Shown here one piece after another: positions 52,425 to 63,932 of a DNA stretch of 64,000 bases (positions are counted from its first letter, which is position 1; the number at the start of each line of letters is the position of its first letter). A program made the translations under genes and the position numbers. This DNA comes from Agelas oroides (lineage: Eukaryota; Porifera; Demospongiae; Agelasida; Agelasidae). The notes below the pieces were generated by a model that was not told the origin of the DNA, ran no database searches, and saw nothing but the letters and a program-made list of their open reading frames with translations. The stretch is taken from contig OX422204.1 of assembly GCA_949130485.1 (NCBI GenBank), positions 6,510,015 to 6,574,014 on the forward strand. The letters run 5' to 3'.

Positions 52425-53343
52425 GGTAGGACAACCTTGAATCACAAATCTCCGAACCATGTGGACGGACTGATGGGTAATGTCTAAGCGTACACAAGAT
52501 TCACAAAAAGTTTGTACCAAACTGCTTTCTCTAGCTGATAATGCCAAAAAACTTTTAGTCCCTCAGCTAAAATAAAAATTTGCACCCTCTCCAAGGCTCC
52601 ACCCCCAGTCTGACCACATCATCAACACACACACAAAACAAGTAAAAACTTTACGTATGGGTTTGTCCTGGGACCACTTCAGTTCCAGTCTACAGGCCAA
52701 AACACACATTTGACCTCAAAAGCAGTAATTTTGGCTATGCTGGCTTTCAAGAAAAATTCGACACACCTCCACTCAAACCAACCAACACTGAGCCCAGTTT
52801 CAGAAAGCTGAACTCACCCCCTACAAAACTACGTATGCTTTTTCCCGCTCACCTCCAGGCCAGGGAGTTATGCCCACAAACCTACTCCCTGTCATTGCCC
52901 CTAGAATGGAGCCAAGTTACACAGCATAAAATCGGGCGGGGCCTACAAGCTCGAAAAGTCAGCTTTCTACAGTACCTTTGCCAGACAACTGTGTGATGAC
53001 ACCCGTCTTCCAGGAGGGCTCTCTGCCTTTCCACCACACTCACAAACATTCAAGCCCACTCAGGCAAGCTTTGCACACACAAATAGCCAACCATCACATT
53101 CAACAAGCTAGAAAATGTTGGAGGATTTCTTCAAAGTTCCGCCCAGCCACATGAAAGTGCCGCCAGACCACTACAAAGGGCCGCAGGCCACATCAAAGGG
53201 ACACGCCCCCTTGTTGATTCCGGTTGCCGCCATGGGAAAGTGTAAACAAGCCAATGAATTTCAATCGCGCCATTATGGTCACCTGACCTCATTAATTATT
53301 CATGACAGGATCGGCCCGATTCGCGGTTCAAGGTTGTCCTACC
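52425..53343. mobile_element. 919-bp TTAA-flanked transposon
   Basis: TTAA at 52421-52424 and 53344-53347. Inverted ends GGTAGGACAACCTTGAA and TTCAAGGTTGTCCTACC. Unit 1 has a single TTAA at the matching place (28209-28212 in GAGACTTAATTCATTTC), so borders and target duplication are directly visible. TTAA targets are typical of piggyBac and Kolobok; the GGTAGG end does not match piggyBac. No transposase recognised; the 87-residue frame at 53115-53378 has no known domain. Confidence 0.82.
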
Positions 53344-53573
53344 TTAATTTCATAATGTGTGAGATTTGTCCAAAATGAGTGAGACCCTGTCAATCACCCA
53401 TACTGAGGAGACACCTGCACTTCCAGAAAGTGAGAGGTCTAGCTTGATAGACTAGCTAGCTACTCTCTAAGATTACAATTGCAGAAAACATTTTACACTT
53501 ACATTAGCTACATACATGTCAGTTTTTTTCGCTCTCGCACCAACCAAATAACAACCAGATAGTTCTCAAGTTG

Positions 53574-53613
53574 GGATCAAGCGTTTCGGCCACTATACAG
53601 TGGCCCTCATCAG
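53574..53613 (-). ncRNA. hammerhead-ribozyme-like core in left terminal repeat
   Basis: Minus strand reads CTGATGAG, then GGCCACTGTATAGTGGCC as a 6-bp stem with loop, then GAAAC. This is the conserved hammerhead core (CUGAUGA, stem II, GAAA). Penelope-like elements are known to carry hammerhead motifs in their terminal repeats. Stems I and III were not resolved by eye, so activity is unproven. Confidence 0.55.
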
Positions 53614-53836
53614 TGCAATACAGGCAGTACAACTGCCTGAGAATAAATACAGCAAGGGAAAAGTGGCGGGAATAAAAGGCGGGTGAAGAAATTTTGAAAA
53701 ATAACAGGTGTAACAGAACAATATGAAAAACAAGGAGAGGGAGGAGACAGTACAGGGCATACAAGGTTGGGAGACTTGAAAATGTGTAGACGGTTTTGAA
53801 GGTGGGGGGAAGGGGGGGAGAGCTATGATGAAAGAA

Positions 53837-53875
53837 TGGCGGGGCAATCACCACAAGGTGGTGATTGCCCCGCCA
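53837..53875. repeat. perfect 18-bp hairpin next to nuclease core
   Basis: TGGCGGGGCAATCACCAC and its exact inverse around an AA(G) centre, marking the turn between the left arm and the coding core of the Penelope-like fragment. Confidence 0.75.
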
Positions 53876-54380
53876 CTTATGTAGGCCAGACAGGAAGGAC
53901 TCTGATGCACCACCTCAAGGAACACAAACGGGCCCTGACAACAGCCAACTCCATGACCTCTGCCCTTAATTGCTGAACATGCTATGGACACTGGCCATGA
54001 CATTGATTGGTCAGATGCCCAAATCATCGATGCCAGCTCCCTCCTCCAACAACGATGCACCCTGGAGAGTTGGCACATCCGCAGACAACCACACCCTTGA
54101 ACAGAGAGAGAGGCATGTTACCAACAGTCTACGATCAGCTGATCACACAGACCAGCCATCTTTCATCATAGCTCTCCCCCCCTTCCCCCCACCTTCAAAA
54201 CCGTCTACACATTTTCAAGTCTCCCAGCCTTGTATGCCCTGTACTGTCTCCTCCCTCTCCTTGTTTTTCATATTGTTCTGTTACACCTGTTATTTTTCAA
54301 AATTTCTTCACCCGCCTTTTATTCCTGCCACTTTTCCCTTGCTGTATTTATTCTCATGCAGTTGTACTGCCTGTATTACA

Positions 54381-54420
54381 CTGATGAGGGCCACTGTATA
54401 GTGGCCGAAACGTTTGATCC
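54381..54420 (+). ncRNA. hammerhead-ribozyme-like core in right terminal repeat
   Basis: CTGATGAG at 54381, stem GGCCACTGTATAGTGGCC, then GAAACG at 54407-54412. Mirror of the motif at 53574-53613, one base different after the core (CGTTT versus CGCTT). Confidence 0.55.
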
Positions 54421-54690
54421 CAACTTGAGAACTATCTGGTTGTTATTTGGTTGGTGCGAGAGCGAAAAAACTGACATGGATATACCCAACCACACAGCTA
54501 GGACTCTACAAAAAAATAGCTACATACATAGCTACGATAATTTACAGGTACATGTATGTATGCACCGGTCTATGGTCAACTTGAGAACTATCTGGTTGTT
54601 ATTTGGTTGGTGCGAGAGCGAAAAAACTGACATGGATATACCCAACCACACAGCTAGGACTCTACAAAAAAAACAGCTACATACATAGCT

Positions 54691-55284
54691 ACGATAATTT
54701 ACAGGTATGTATGCACCGGTCTATGGTGAAATCGCGCTTAAACAGCACTTTCAATTAATATTTAGGCCGATCCAGGCAGTACGTGGTCTGTGTTCTAATT
54801 AATGCACATCATACAATGCATCCCTATATAGATGATTTGAAATATATAACACAGACACGGTTATGTGGTTTACCTACACTTCAGCTGCTGTATGTACCAT
54901 GCACTAACAACTAGATGATAAACAGGGTGGTGTCTAAAAAATAATGACCCTAATATAGGTTTTAGAGTGAATTAACAGGTCAGGCCTCACTACCTCGGAG
55001 GTTCAGGATATGCTCCCTGGGAATTAATAGAGTACAGATGATTGATGATGCTAGGGGGGTCTTTTTAGAATTAAGTGTTCTGAGATCGCTTCTGAGACTA
55101 TGTTTCGACCAAAATGGTACTAGAATCTCCTACCTGTAGCTACTCGCTGCAGCCAGTGAAGCCACTTGAAACAACTGAACAAAGCTGCCAGAAATGACCG
55201 TCTCACATAAGTACTTTTCAACGTGGAAAGGTGATACGAGTTGATAAGCAAGTGACTGATGCTAAAAAACAATATAGCCACCTT
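54691..55284. other. spacer within unit 2 kinase-Kelch intron
   Basis: Contains diverged copies of the 28.6-29.0 kb sequence (GCACCGGTCTATGGT, AGGCCTCACTACCT), so this intron carries an internal partial duplication of itself. No exon seen. Confidence 0.45.
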
Positions 55285-55710
55285 GTTCACCTGCAAGGCC
55301 AGTGCGAGCGGATGGCCAGTACGGCTTTGGCCGTACCAGTTTTTGAGAGGAAAAATGGCGACGCTTGAATTTTAACTTATGCGTGCGCTTATGGCATAGC
55401 TTCCACTGACGTTTCGTTGCAGCTCTGGATGTCTAAAGTATGATGAGGCCTTCTACAGACTTTTGAAGCGTCGCATCCAAAGTGACGATGACTGCATCAG
55501 GGGCGGAGATATAGGGGGGGCAGGGGGGGCTTAGGGCCTCCCACTTTTCAGATTGGGGGGGCCAGCCCCCCAATTTTTCTACTAGTTGTACAGAGAAATA
55601 CAATATCATCTCGTTTCCACACCCCCACAGCTTAACATTTAGAACATGAGCCCCCCCCCACTTCTTGGTAGCTGTCTCCGCCTCTGTGCATGGATTGTTG
55701 ATTTTCCATA
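55285..55710 (-). mobile_element. dispersed element, inverted copy, interrupted by nested insert
   Basis: Reverse-orientation copy of the element at 16970-17235 and 44415-44680 (segments GGCTTTGGCCGTACCAG, TTTTAACTTATGCGTGCGCT, GATTTTCCATACGACATCC). Interrupted at TGCAT by the 55498-55686 insert. Confidence 0.7.
55498..55686. mobile_element. 189-bp hAT-like MITE, nested
   Basis: Ends CAGGGGCGGAGATA and TGTCTCCGCCTCTG are inverted repeats of the CAGRGGCGGA type common in hAT elements. TGCAT is duplicated on both sides (55493-55497, 55687-55691); the uninterrupted target is seen in the other copies of the host element. Five bases is short for hAT (usually eight), so the family label is tentative. 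Confidence 0.7.
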
Positions 55711-55814
55711 CGACATCCAAACATGAGAGCAGCGCACAAAATGGGGGCGGGGCTAACATGTGCGAAGTGATGCATGCCAGCAAATGATGGCAATCTTCCA
55801 AAAAGAGATTGGAC

Positions 55815-57336
55815 CAACTCTTTTTAGCTTGATAGACTAGCTAGCAAACATTTTACACTACGTTAGCTACATACATAGATACAGGTATGTAAGCACCTAT
55901 GGTGAAACTCAGTTAAATTAATATTCAGGCTGATCCAGGCAGTAATCTTTAATTTTTATGCACATCATACAATCCTTTCCTAGAAAGGAACAAGACATGG
56001 TTTAAATTGACCTAAATAGTTAGCTAACATAGACATGGTTTAACTTACACTTCTCGAATCAGCTGCTGTACTCACTAACACCAGCTGAAGTAGCAGCTCA
56101 CAAAACCACTGAAAAGAAACAACAACAACAACAACAACAACAAGAGGACAAACCTGATGATGATAAACAGAGAAATTAGTGACCCTTAATACTTTTCAGA
56201 GAGAACTGAATGGAAAGTGAACAGGTCAGGCCTCACTACCTTGGAGGTCCAGGGGTATGCTCCCTGGGAAAGTTTTGATTAGCCTGTGGTGAAATCTAAA
56301 CAATTCTCAAAGATAAAATCCTTGTTCCATGTCTTGGAAACCACGAAAACTCCCCCTAAACCCATCTCCAGTGGCGTAGCCAAGCTTGGGCACGTGCCCC
56401 AGCAACTAAAGACTGTGCCCCACCAGTACAGTTTTGCCTGTTAATTATTTGCACAGATTGTACAATTTTTGATTGCGAATCGGGCAGCTAACAATCCGTG
56501 AAAAGTCTTGAAATTCAAAGATTGCAGTGTAGCTATCTGTATCTAGAATATTATGCAGTCTTGTGCGCTTTCTTCACCTTGTTGTTTGCAAGTTTGTCGC
56601 TACCTATACTGCGTGCATGTATACACTACTGGCAGGGCTGCCGAGAGAGCAGAGGGGCCCCGGGGAAAGATTTCACCCACAAAGCACGCCCAATATGTTG
56701 CAACTAATTAATTATTCATAGTAGGCATGGTCAATTAATTAACGGTGTTGGTTCCATGTGTTTACACACATAGAAGCATTTTTCTACACTAACTATCCTT
56801 TACTGAAAGTGTTACTGACCAAGCATTCACTCATTGAGTCCAGACAATGCAATGGAAAGCGAAAGAAAAGGAAATAGCGTGAAGATGCTGCCCATAATAA
56901 AAAAAGCCTCATCGGACCCTTTTTCTTGAAACAAGTTTGTGGGCCCTGGGGAAGTATTCCTTGCTCCCCCCCCCCCCTCTCAGTGGGCCTACTGGTCAAA
57001 AGTGCAGTGCCAATCACCTAGAAATAGCCTAAAAATCTAAAAATTCTAAAATTGCCTGGGAGAGCAAGCCCAAAGACCACTTTAGTTGCTTAACGTATTA
57101 CCCCACAGTTTTCAGAAACACAGTGTGCCCATGCTGTTCCCATGGCATCGTCGCCTGGTTACAAGGTGGCTATCATTGCTTATGTCGTATTGTAGTGAAG
57201 ATTAATATTCTCATAATGATCACCATAGCAACACCATTGGAAAACAATTAAGAACACCCATTATTATCACAGCACTATAATTGTGTACATTACTTGTGCT
57301 CATGGCTGATACCTTGTTCCTCTGTCTCTCCCCCAG
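55815..57336. other. presumed kinase-Kelch intron, 3' part (unit 2)
   Basis: Nearly identical to 28595-30117. Contains (AAC)n at 56117-56142 (shorter than in unit 1), CAGTGGCGTAGCC at 56371, and a poly-C tract at 56967. No exon seen. Confidence 0.5.
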
Positions 57337-58320
57337 TCTCTGCTGCTCCACCCACACTCCAGACTGAGGTGGAGGAGAGCGGCCGACCTCCCAGTAGCAA
57401 TGTCAGATCACCACATAGTGAGGATTGGGAGCACCATCTACTGTGGTGGGGGGTACACTCCAGGCAGCATTGACACAGAAAGGCAGGTGTTCCAGTACAA
57501 TCCCAAACAAGACACGTGGTCACAACTTCCCATTTGCCCCACTCGTTACTTTGGTCTCACCCAACTTGATGGGAAGCTAGTGACAGTGGGAGGTTGCAGA
57601 ATTGATAAGATCATCCCCATCAATGATGTTTACGTATTTCAAGACTCTGAAACATGGGAGAACATCATCATCCCACCCCTGCCCACAGCACGCTTTTACC
57701 CAATAGCATTCAATTACAAATCAACACTCATTGTCAGTGGAGGACTAACTCACTGGCACACTGACTTTAAACTCAGGACTCGTACCAGTGCAGTGGAGGT
57801 GTTTCAAACCAAGACGTACCAGTGGTACTGTGCTGAGCCTCTACCAGTTGCACACAGTGACATGTCATGTGCAATTGTTAATGACACATGTTATCTCATT
57901 GGAGGGGCCAGTTCAGATGGTGCATCCATACGAGCTTATTGTACATCAGTATCCAACCTGATCTCACGAGCCCTCCCACCCAACCATCCAGAGACCAGCA
58001 GTACCCCCCAAGCCTCCCCCTCACCACCCACATGGCAGGTCCTACCTGAGTGTCCACTTGCTTACTCTGCTGCAGCAGAACTAGGAGGTTGCCTCCTGGC
58101 TATTGGAGGGATGGATGGCAGTGGTTCCCCATCTTCAGCAATCCACATGTACTCTCCCAGCACCAACTCATGGGTGAGGATATCCAGTGGGGATCTACCA
58201 GTGCCACGATACAAAGCTGCTGCAACACAGTTGGAAGGGGGAGAAGTCATCTTTGTGGGGGGGAAAATTAAACTAGGCAGCCACCCTCCCACCAAAACTG
58301 TTTTCATTGGAACTGTGTAG
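57337..58320 (+). CDS. Kelch-repeat protein D (unit 2 counterpart of Kelch C)
   Basis: Open from acceptor CCCCCAG (57330-57336) to TAG at 58318-58320; first Met at 57400. Six blades: CGGGYTPG, TVGGCR, VSGGLTHW, LIGGAS, AIGGMDG, FVGGKI. Differences from Kelch C cluster in loops (for example IGGASSDGASIRA versus VGGNKSDGYASRQA). Likely the C-terminal part of the kinase gene at 49295-52302, about 5 kb upstream across a transposon-filled intron. A convergent FIS1 gene follows. Confidence 0.87.
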   Translation, partial: SLLLHPHSRLRWRRAADLPVAMSDHHIVRIGSTIYCGGGYTPGSIDTERQVFQYNPKQDTWSQLPICPTRYFGLTQLDGKLVTVGGCRIDKIIPINDVYVFQDSETWENIIIPPLPTARFYPIAFNYKSTLIVSGGLTHWHTDFKLRTRTSAVEVFQTKTYQWYCAEPLPVAHSDMSCAIVNDTCYLIGGASSDGASIRAYCTSVSNLISRALPPNHPETSSTPQASPSPPTWQVLPECPLAYSAAAELGGCLLAIGGMDGSGSPSSAIHMYSPSTNSWVRISSGDLPVPRYKAAATQLEGGEVIFVGGKIKLGSHPPTKTVFIGTV

Positions 58321-59203
58321 CACTTACACCAAACAAAACTGCACACATCTCAAAGTGAGTCCCAGAGTTTCTGACACTACCCTACAGACAGACTGACAAT
58401 CACATACGTGGTTCATTATGTGCACACTATTTTTGTAGCTGTTTTGTATACATCTTGACATGTTATAGCTAACCTGTTGTGCAAGTGTCAGTAATTAATA
58501 GTTTTGTGTGTACATTCCATGACATTCAACATGCAATAACTATAAAATGTGCACATGCAGTATTGTGATATGGTGTCTTATTGAGATAGTAGGGATACAC
58601 ATTGTGCAAATGACCTCGCTCCACGAACGTCCGCGTTTGCCCTCGTATTTCCCAAGTATAGTTTCTACGTTCTCCTCTTTCGCCAAAGCTTAACCCTAAC
58701 AGACAAGTTTGATCTCTGTGCACCCACATACAGTCTATATGGCTGTATGGCAATATGGAGAAACAGCACTAGGGTATAGTACATCCTACTCCCTACTAGT
58801 CTTGTGCCCAAACCCCAACACTCTAACAAGGAAAAGGGTCTGGTGACCATTGAGCACTTTCTTGGTTGTGCTGAGTCAGCAGTCTCAATTCCGAACAAGC
58901 CAATGAAATAGTGCTATGTCATACATGCATTCAAACTAGCCAATGAAATAGCACTATGTCATACAGCTATAATCATTCACTTATTCAAAAATCCATCACT
59001 GCACTAGTCAGATCCCTTCATAGTCCTCTACCATTAACCTCATTCCCAGTCCACCTGCATGGGAATGTGGTTATTGCACCATTGACAGCTCCCTGAAGCA
59101 CTCACTAGTTAGAGTGATGTGAAAATTTGTACAGAAATTATAACCTTCGACACAGTGTAGTTTTATGAGGTGAGCACAGAATGTAATATGTACACTAATT
59201 GTA
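58321..59203. other. spacer between convergent Kelch D and FIS1
   Basis: Nearly identical to 31102-31984. No exon seen. Confidence 0.5.
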
Positions 59204-59315
59204 TCATCGTTTGGACAGTTTAGCAATGCCCACTCCAGCAAGGGCTGCCACCCCGACTGCAACAACTCCACCTAGCATGGCTGCACCCCCTAGTGCAGTC
59301 AGTCCCAAAAGACCG

Positions 59316-59398
<83 letters not shown>

Positions 59399-62300
59399 TG
59401 TGTTCTTGCTATGCAGTATACATGTATATGACCAATAATACTAGGTACGAATGTCCACTGCACCTAAACATAATCCCCTCCTCCCACCAAATACACACAC
59501 ACACACACACACTCTCAACTGCCAAACCTACTTCCCAGGCTTCTCCCTCAGCTTTTGCTTCCGGCAAGAGAAGCCGGGGAGGAGCCGCAGGGGGACGAGA
59601 CCAAACTTGTACCTCTTCTAATTTTCTTTGTAATCAGTTTCTTCAGCTGTTTGGCCTGGTAGTTATTGGGCTCCATCTGCAACACACGATCCACACACTG
59701 TTCTGCTAGCTCATACTCCTGAGCAAGAAAGACATTACATCATTATTGTGTCATTTGTTACAGAGACAGTCTCAGGCTTACTGACACCTCCGCACATCAC
59801 CCATCTCCACTTATCACACACCTCCACACACCACCCACCACCACACACTTCCCACCTTCACACATCACCTACTAGAAAATGTAGAACATTGTGGGGGCGA
59901 GCCTGAGCAAGCACCTATGTCTACATGTACTAAGAGACTAAGCTCCACGCTGAAATGATGAGCTGAATCGCTAACATTTATAAGTGTTGTTTATGCACGG
60001 CCCTTACCTGAAGCGATCTCAACCCGGCGGGTATAAATTATTTGTACGGTCTGCGAGCAGCCTGCCGTTGATGGTCGGTCTGTAGCTGCTGTGACAAACA
60101 AGAAGTAAGGTGCCGTGCATGCTTAAACTTGAGCTGTCTCCGCTACAGTTGCCAACGCTGCACTCTGGTCGTAGCCCAGCATTGCCCTTCATCTATTGAG
60201 GCTACCTAATAAGTGCACGAGGTCGTTCAATTTTCGGGAAATATTTAAACGCACATTTAAAATTTACAGTATATGGCCGCAAGCAAACAAGTATGTTACA
60301 AACACACTTCCGCAATGCAGTCCCGCTAGTGTGGGGCTCGCTCAGGCTCGCCCCAATCACACACCTCCACACACCATCCACCTCCACACACCACACACTT
60401 CCCACCTTCACACACCACCCACCTCCACACACTTCCCACCTCCACACATCACCCACCCCCATCCATCACACACCTCTACACACCACCCACCTCCACCCAT
60501 CACCTACCTCCAGCTTGTAGTGGCCAAGAGCCATGAAGTAGTAGTAATCACGCTGGTCCTTTCCCTTTATCACCTGCTCTGCAGAAGAGATCCTTAATCA
60601 CCTTACCTCCCCTTTCATGCATTCACCTGCCCCTTCCTCACCCTTCTCCCTCCCCCTTCCCCACCCTTCTCCCTTCCCCCCACACTTGTATTAACCCTTT
60701 AACAACGAATGACGACTATAGTCGTCATCGAAATTCGGCCACATGTTATCAGTTGGTGCAATCCGTTTTGAAGATAGGTTCTGTGCTAGCAGAAAGGGTG
60801 GGACGAGGGGAGGTGGGTGGGTGTCACCCAGAGGGTGACAGTGCATGGTGGCTGTTGCAGTTGGCTGTAGAAAAGCCCTGGTCAATGTCAGGTGGGCCAC
60901 TGTTCGGCTTTCTTGCACAAACGGACCTAGAAAACACTCCTCTTGCATTGTATGGGCTCCATTTCTGACATTTTAGGCAGCATTCAGTCCAGAGGAGCAC
61001 TCTCTGGTCGGAGGGCCCTGACTATTGAATGCTCACTAATGAGTGGGTGTGGTCAAGGTCACGAACTTGTAAAGGGCATGTGGAAGAAGCTGTGGCTCAA
61101 GTTTGCAGGGCTAACTCGCAGCAGGAGTGGGGGGTGAAAAAAGGTGTGACTAGTCTAAACAAGACCTCTAGAAAATATAATTCAGTAGTTAAAGGGTTAA
61201 TTAATTAAAAACACGTTAGGGCCTTTCTAACGAATAATGACCACCTGCCCACACACAAATAGAGTAAGTGGCTGATGCGAAACAATAAATCTACTTCGCC
61301 ATTTCTATCCTCCACCCACCTGCCTGCCCCTTCCCCCTCTTCTCCCCTCCCTCCTCTCCCTTCCCCCTCCTCTCCCTCCCCTCCTCTTCCCTCCCTCCTC
61401 TCCCTTCCCCCTCCTCTCTCCTCCCCTCCTCTCCCCCACTCTTACCATCCATGAGTCTAATGCCTTTCTTGATATCATTCTTGTACTGGCTCTTGATGAG
61501 GTGCCATGAGTACGTGAACTTCACATCATCGGTGACTCTGTTCTCTGCAAGCTGCTGCTTGTACTCATCCTCACAAGCCTGTAACAACATAAGAGTAGGG
61601 TGGTGTGCATAGGTGACATTGGGAGAGGGTGTGGCATTTAGGGGTGGGCCTACTGTGCTCAAAATTGTAATGATTATGCTATGCTGCACTGCTTATGAAA
61701 TTGTCAAATTATGCTCAAAAATTGATGGGGCTGATTTATGTGGTGCATGCAAACGGTCGATCAGCGATGGACAGATTGGACAGGCTGATGGCAGTGATGA
61801 GCTGGCTGTACTGGGTAAGTCACTAGATTCAGTAGGTTGCTCACTGTCGCTGGACTCGCTGACTGAAACATGACTAGTACTACTGCTAACCATCCGTTGA
61901 GCAGACATTGACATGTTGTGACAAAGCCAATAACCACACCCATATGTCATCATAGCAGATCATTATGCTCACGCTTTGCTGGCAGCACTCATATTATGCC
62001 CGCATTGTGCTGTATGCCCGATATAGCTTATTATGTTCAAAATTATGCTTGCCGAATCGGCGCAGCCCTAGTAGGTGTGGCATAGATACGGGATGCCCAG
62101 AAAGGGCCTATAAAATTATAGCAACAATACTTCATGAGCCCCTATCTGGTGGGACATTCATAAGCTTACTAGTTTGTCATATTTACCAGGGTAGTACTCG
62201 GTTCCATATGTATAGTATAAAGAGCATACTATTAGGCTGGGGTTGGTCGGGTCTGGCTTGCGAGACTAAAATTATTCATCTATGCCATAGATAAATAATT

Positions 62301-62783
62301 TTAGTCCGACACGGGGCATTATGCGCCTATTAATGGTATTCCCCACCTTGTATACCTGGGGCAGATGTTGGAGAAAGGAGGTGGATTAGCCGTCAGAATC
62401 TTCCCTGAGCTAGGGGTTGTAACTTAGTTGGGATTATCCCCAAATGGCATACACATTCTCTTTGTTGTGTTAAATATCTTTGGAAAACTCTTTGTGAATT
62501 CCACAAACACCCATATCTCCTTGTCACACACTGTGCATGACAGGGAGATAATGGGGTATTTGTCAATTCCCTTCCTCCCCCCCCCCCCCCTCCATCAAGC
62601 CCCAGGTGTTGTAGGTATTAAGGCATAAGACTTTAATACCATGATAGCTAGGCGCATCACCCATAGACTATGGATGATTAATGCCCCGTGTCAGATCACA
62701 GTGAGTTTCAGTACATAGCTATATACCTTGATGGCCTCCACAGTCACAAAGTCTCCAATCACTGCCGCTTCTAACTCCTCCAT
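59204..62783 (-). CDS. FIS1: mitochondrial fission 1 protein (FIS1), complete, unit 2
   Basis: Exons 62727-62783, 61446-61578, 60508-60578, 59613-59718, 59204-59316, same lengths and phases as the unit 1 gene (159 residues). Coding differences are minimal: the C-terminus reads KLSKR instead of KLSNR, and exon 4 has KKLITKK where unit 1 has KELITKK. All splice sites are intact. The TPR-like pairs and the C-terminal anchor are as described for unit 1, so both copies could be functional. Divergent from the third myotubularin copy with 155 bases between start codons. Confidence 0.95.
59319..59396. repeat. (GT)n microsatellite
   Basis: Uninterrupted GT run in FIS1 intron 4, slightly shorter than in unit 1. 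Confidence 0.92.
59878..60365. mobile_element. inverted-repeat element (copy of 32690-33176)
   Basis: GGGGGCGAGCCTGAGCAAGC left, GCTCGCTCAGGCTCGCCCC right, same insertion point in FIS1 intron 3, so it predates the duplication. Confidence 0.65.
60695..61196. mobile_element. 502-bp piggyBac-type MITE (copy of 33506-34007)
   Basis: TTAA at 60691-60694 and 61197-61200; ends CCCTTTAAC and TTAAAGGG. Same length and position as in unit 1. Confidence 0.78.
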
Positions 62784-62938
62784 AACCGGCTTAGCTCCTC
62801 ATACAGTACGTCAGCCGTAATTTCCGGTGGGAGGAGCGCCCCTCCCACCGGAATCAACAGGTTTGACCCCAAGCCAAGGCTAGCTGGGGTGACTTGAGCG
62901 ATCGCTGAGGCTGCCCACAGAGCGAGAACTGGAGGGAG
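62784..62938. promoter_or_regulatory. shared FIS1/myotubularin promoter (unit 2)
   Basis: The palindrome TTCCGGTGGGAGG (62822-62834) and its inverse (62841-62853) are unchanged. The myotubularin side has an extra 8 bases creating AGCGATCGCT near 62897. Bidirectional use is inferred from spacing. Confidence 0.58.
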
Positions 62939-63410
62939 ATGGCGGATGCACAAGAGAACACTTCAAAACCTGGCCTGAGTGAGTATTAATTAGCAAGGGT
63001 ATAAGGTAGACGGTAGTTTCACCATCAGGCCATGATAGATAAAAGCCTGAGGAGTCTGGGGTCCGGAGAAACACTTTGCAGATAGCCACTGCTATGAATC
63101 CATGAGCTTTGCTTGCATGGCTGTGTGTGACTGAAGCAGGATTGTGAGGGTTGATGGTTGCCTGCAATCGTAGCTCAGTGGTCTGGAGTAGTCTCGTGAG
63201 GCTGGTTGGATCAGACCAATGATGTGAGACTATTAGCCCTGGCAACTAGTACTGTTCTGTAATAAATTTTACTACTAATTAGCACCTGATGAGACACTTC
63301 AATGTGCAACACATGCACACCTCTCATGTGCTAGATGTGACTGGAAGTGAGTCTCCGGCCAAAGGGACTCCCTCTCCTGCCACACAGCGGAGGAAAGAGA
63401 CGGAGGTTAG

Positions 63411-63484
<74 letters not shown>

Positions 63485-63883
63485 CTCTTTCCTCCTCTGC
63501 CACACAGCGGAGGAAAGAGTAAGCACCTACTCTCTTCCCTACCGCACAGGCAGCAAGCATGTCTATATACCTCTACAGTGCATACATGATGTTTTTCATT
63601 CTCACTGCTGTTCCTTTCCTCCCTCCTTCCCTCCCACTCCCCCTCCCTCCCACTCTCCCTCCCTCCCACTCTCCCTCCCTCCCACTCTCCCTCCCTCCCA
63701 CTCTCCCTCCCTCCCCCCTCCCTCCCCCCTCCCTCCCCCCTCCCTCCCTTTCTCCCCCTCCCTCCCACTCTCTCTCCCTCCCACTACCCCTCCCTCCTTA
63801 TCAGACCCTGGTAGAAGCCATCACTGCCACTGCCATGCCTGGGGACCCACCACTTCTACCAGGAGAGCTGCTGACGTACATCG
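62939..63883 (+). CDS. myotubularin, first three exons of third copy (continues past window)
   Basis: Exons 62939-62978, 63335-63405 and 63805-63883 match exons 1-3 of the copy at 35736, with the same phases ([13 protein letters not shown], then [19 protein letters not shown], then the segment ending PGELLTYI). The rest would lie beyond 64000. The (CA)n and (CCCT)n tracts in the introns are longer than in the previous copy. Downstream the intron is changed by a snap-back element from 63933. Confidence 0.88.
63412..63482. repeat. (CA)n microsatellite, myotubularin intron 2
   Basis: Pure CA run, longer than the 36213-36260 counterpart, again between two copies of the exon-2 tail. Confidence 0.92.
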
Positions 63884-63932
63884 GTAAGCACCTCACAATG
63901 ACCTTATACTCTTCTGTGAAGAGCACTGTCAC

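Larger units (their letters stand above)
53518..54690. mobile_element. Penelope-like retroelement fragment with inverted terminal repeats
   Basis: Two ~330-bp arms (about 53518-53850 minus, 54160-54480 plus) are inverted copies around a short core. The core 53856-54150 encodes, with two frameshifts, a GIY-YIG-type nuclease C-terminal part: TYVGQTGRTLMHHLKEHKRA, then AEHAMDTGHDIDW and LESWHIRRQPHP. This is the endonuclease of Penelope-like elements; reverse transcriptase is absent. The arm end is partly duplicated again at 54576-54675. Absent from unit 1. Confidence 0.78.
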
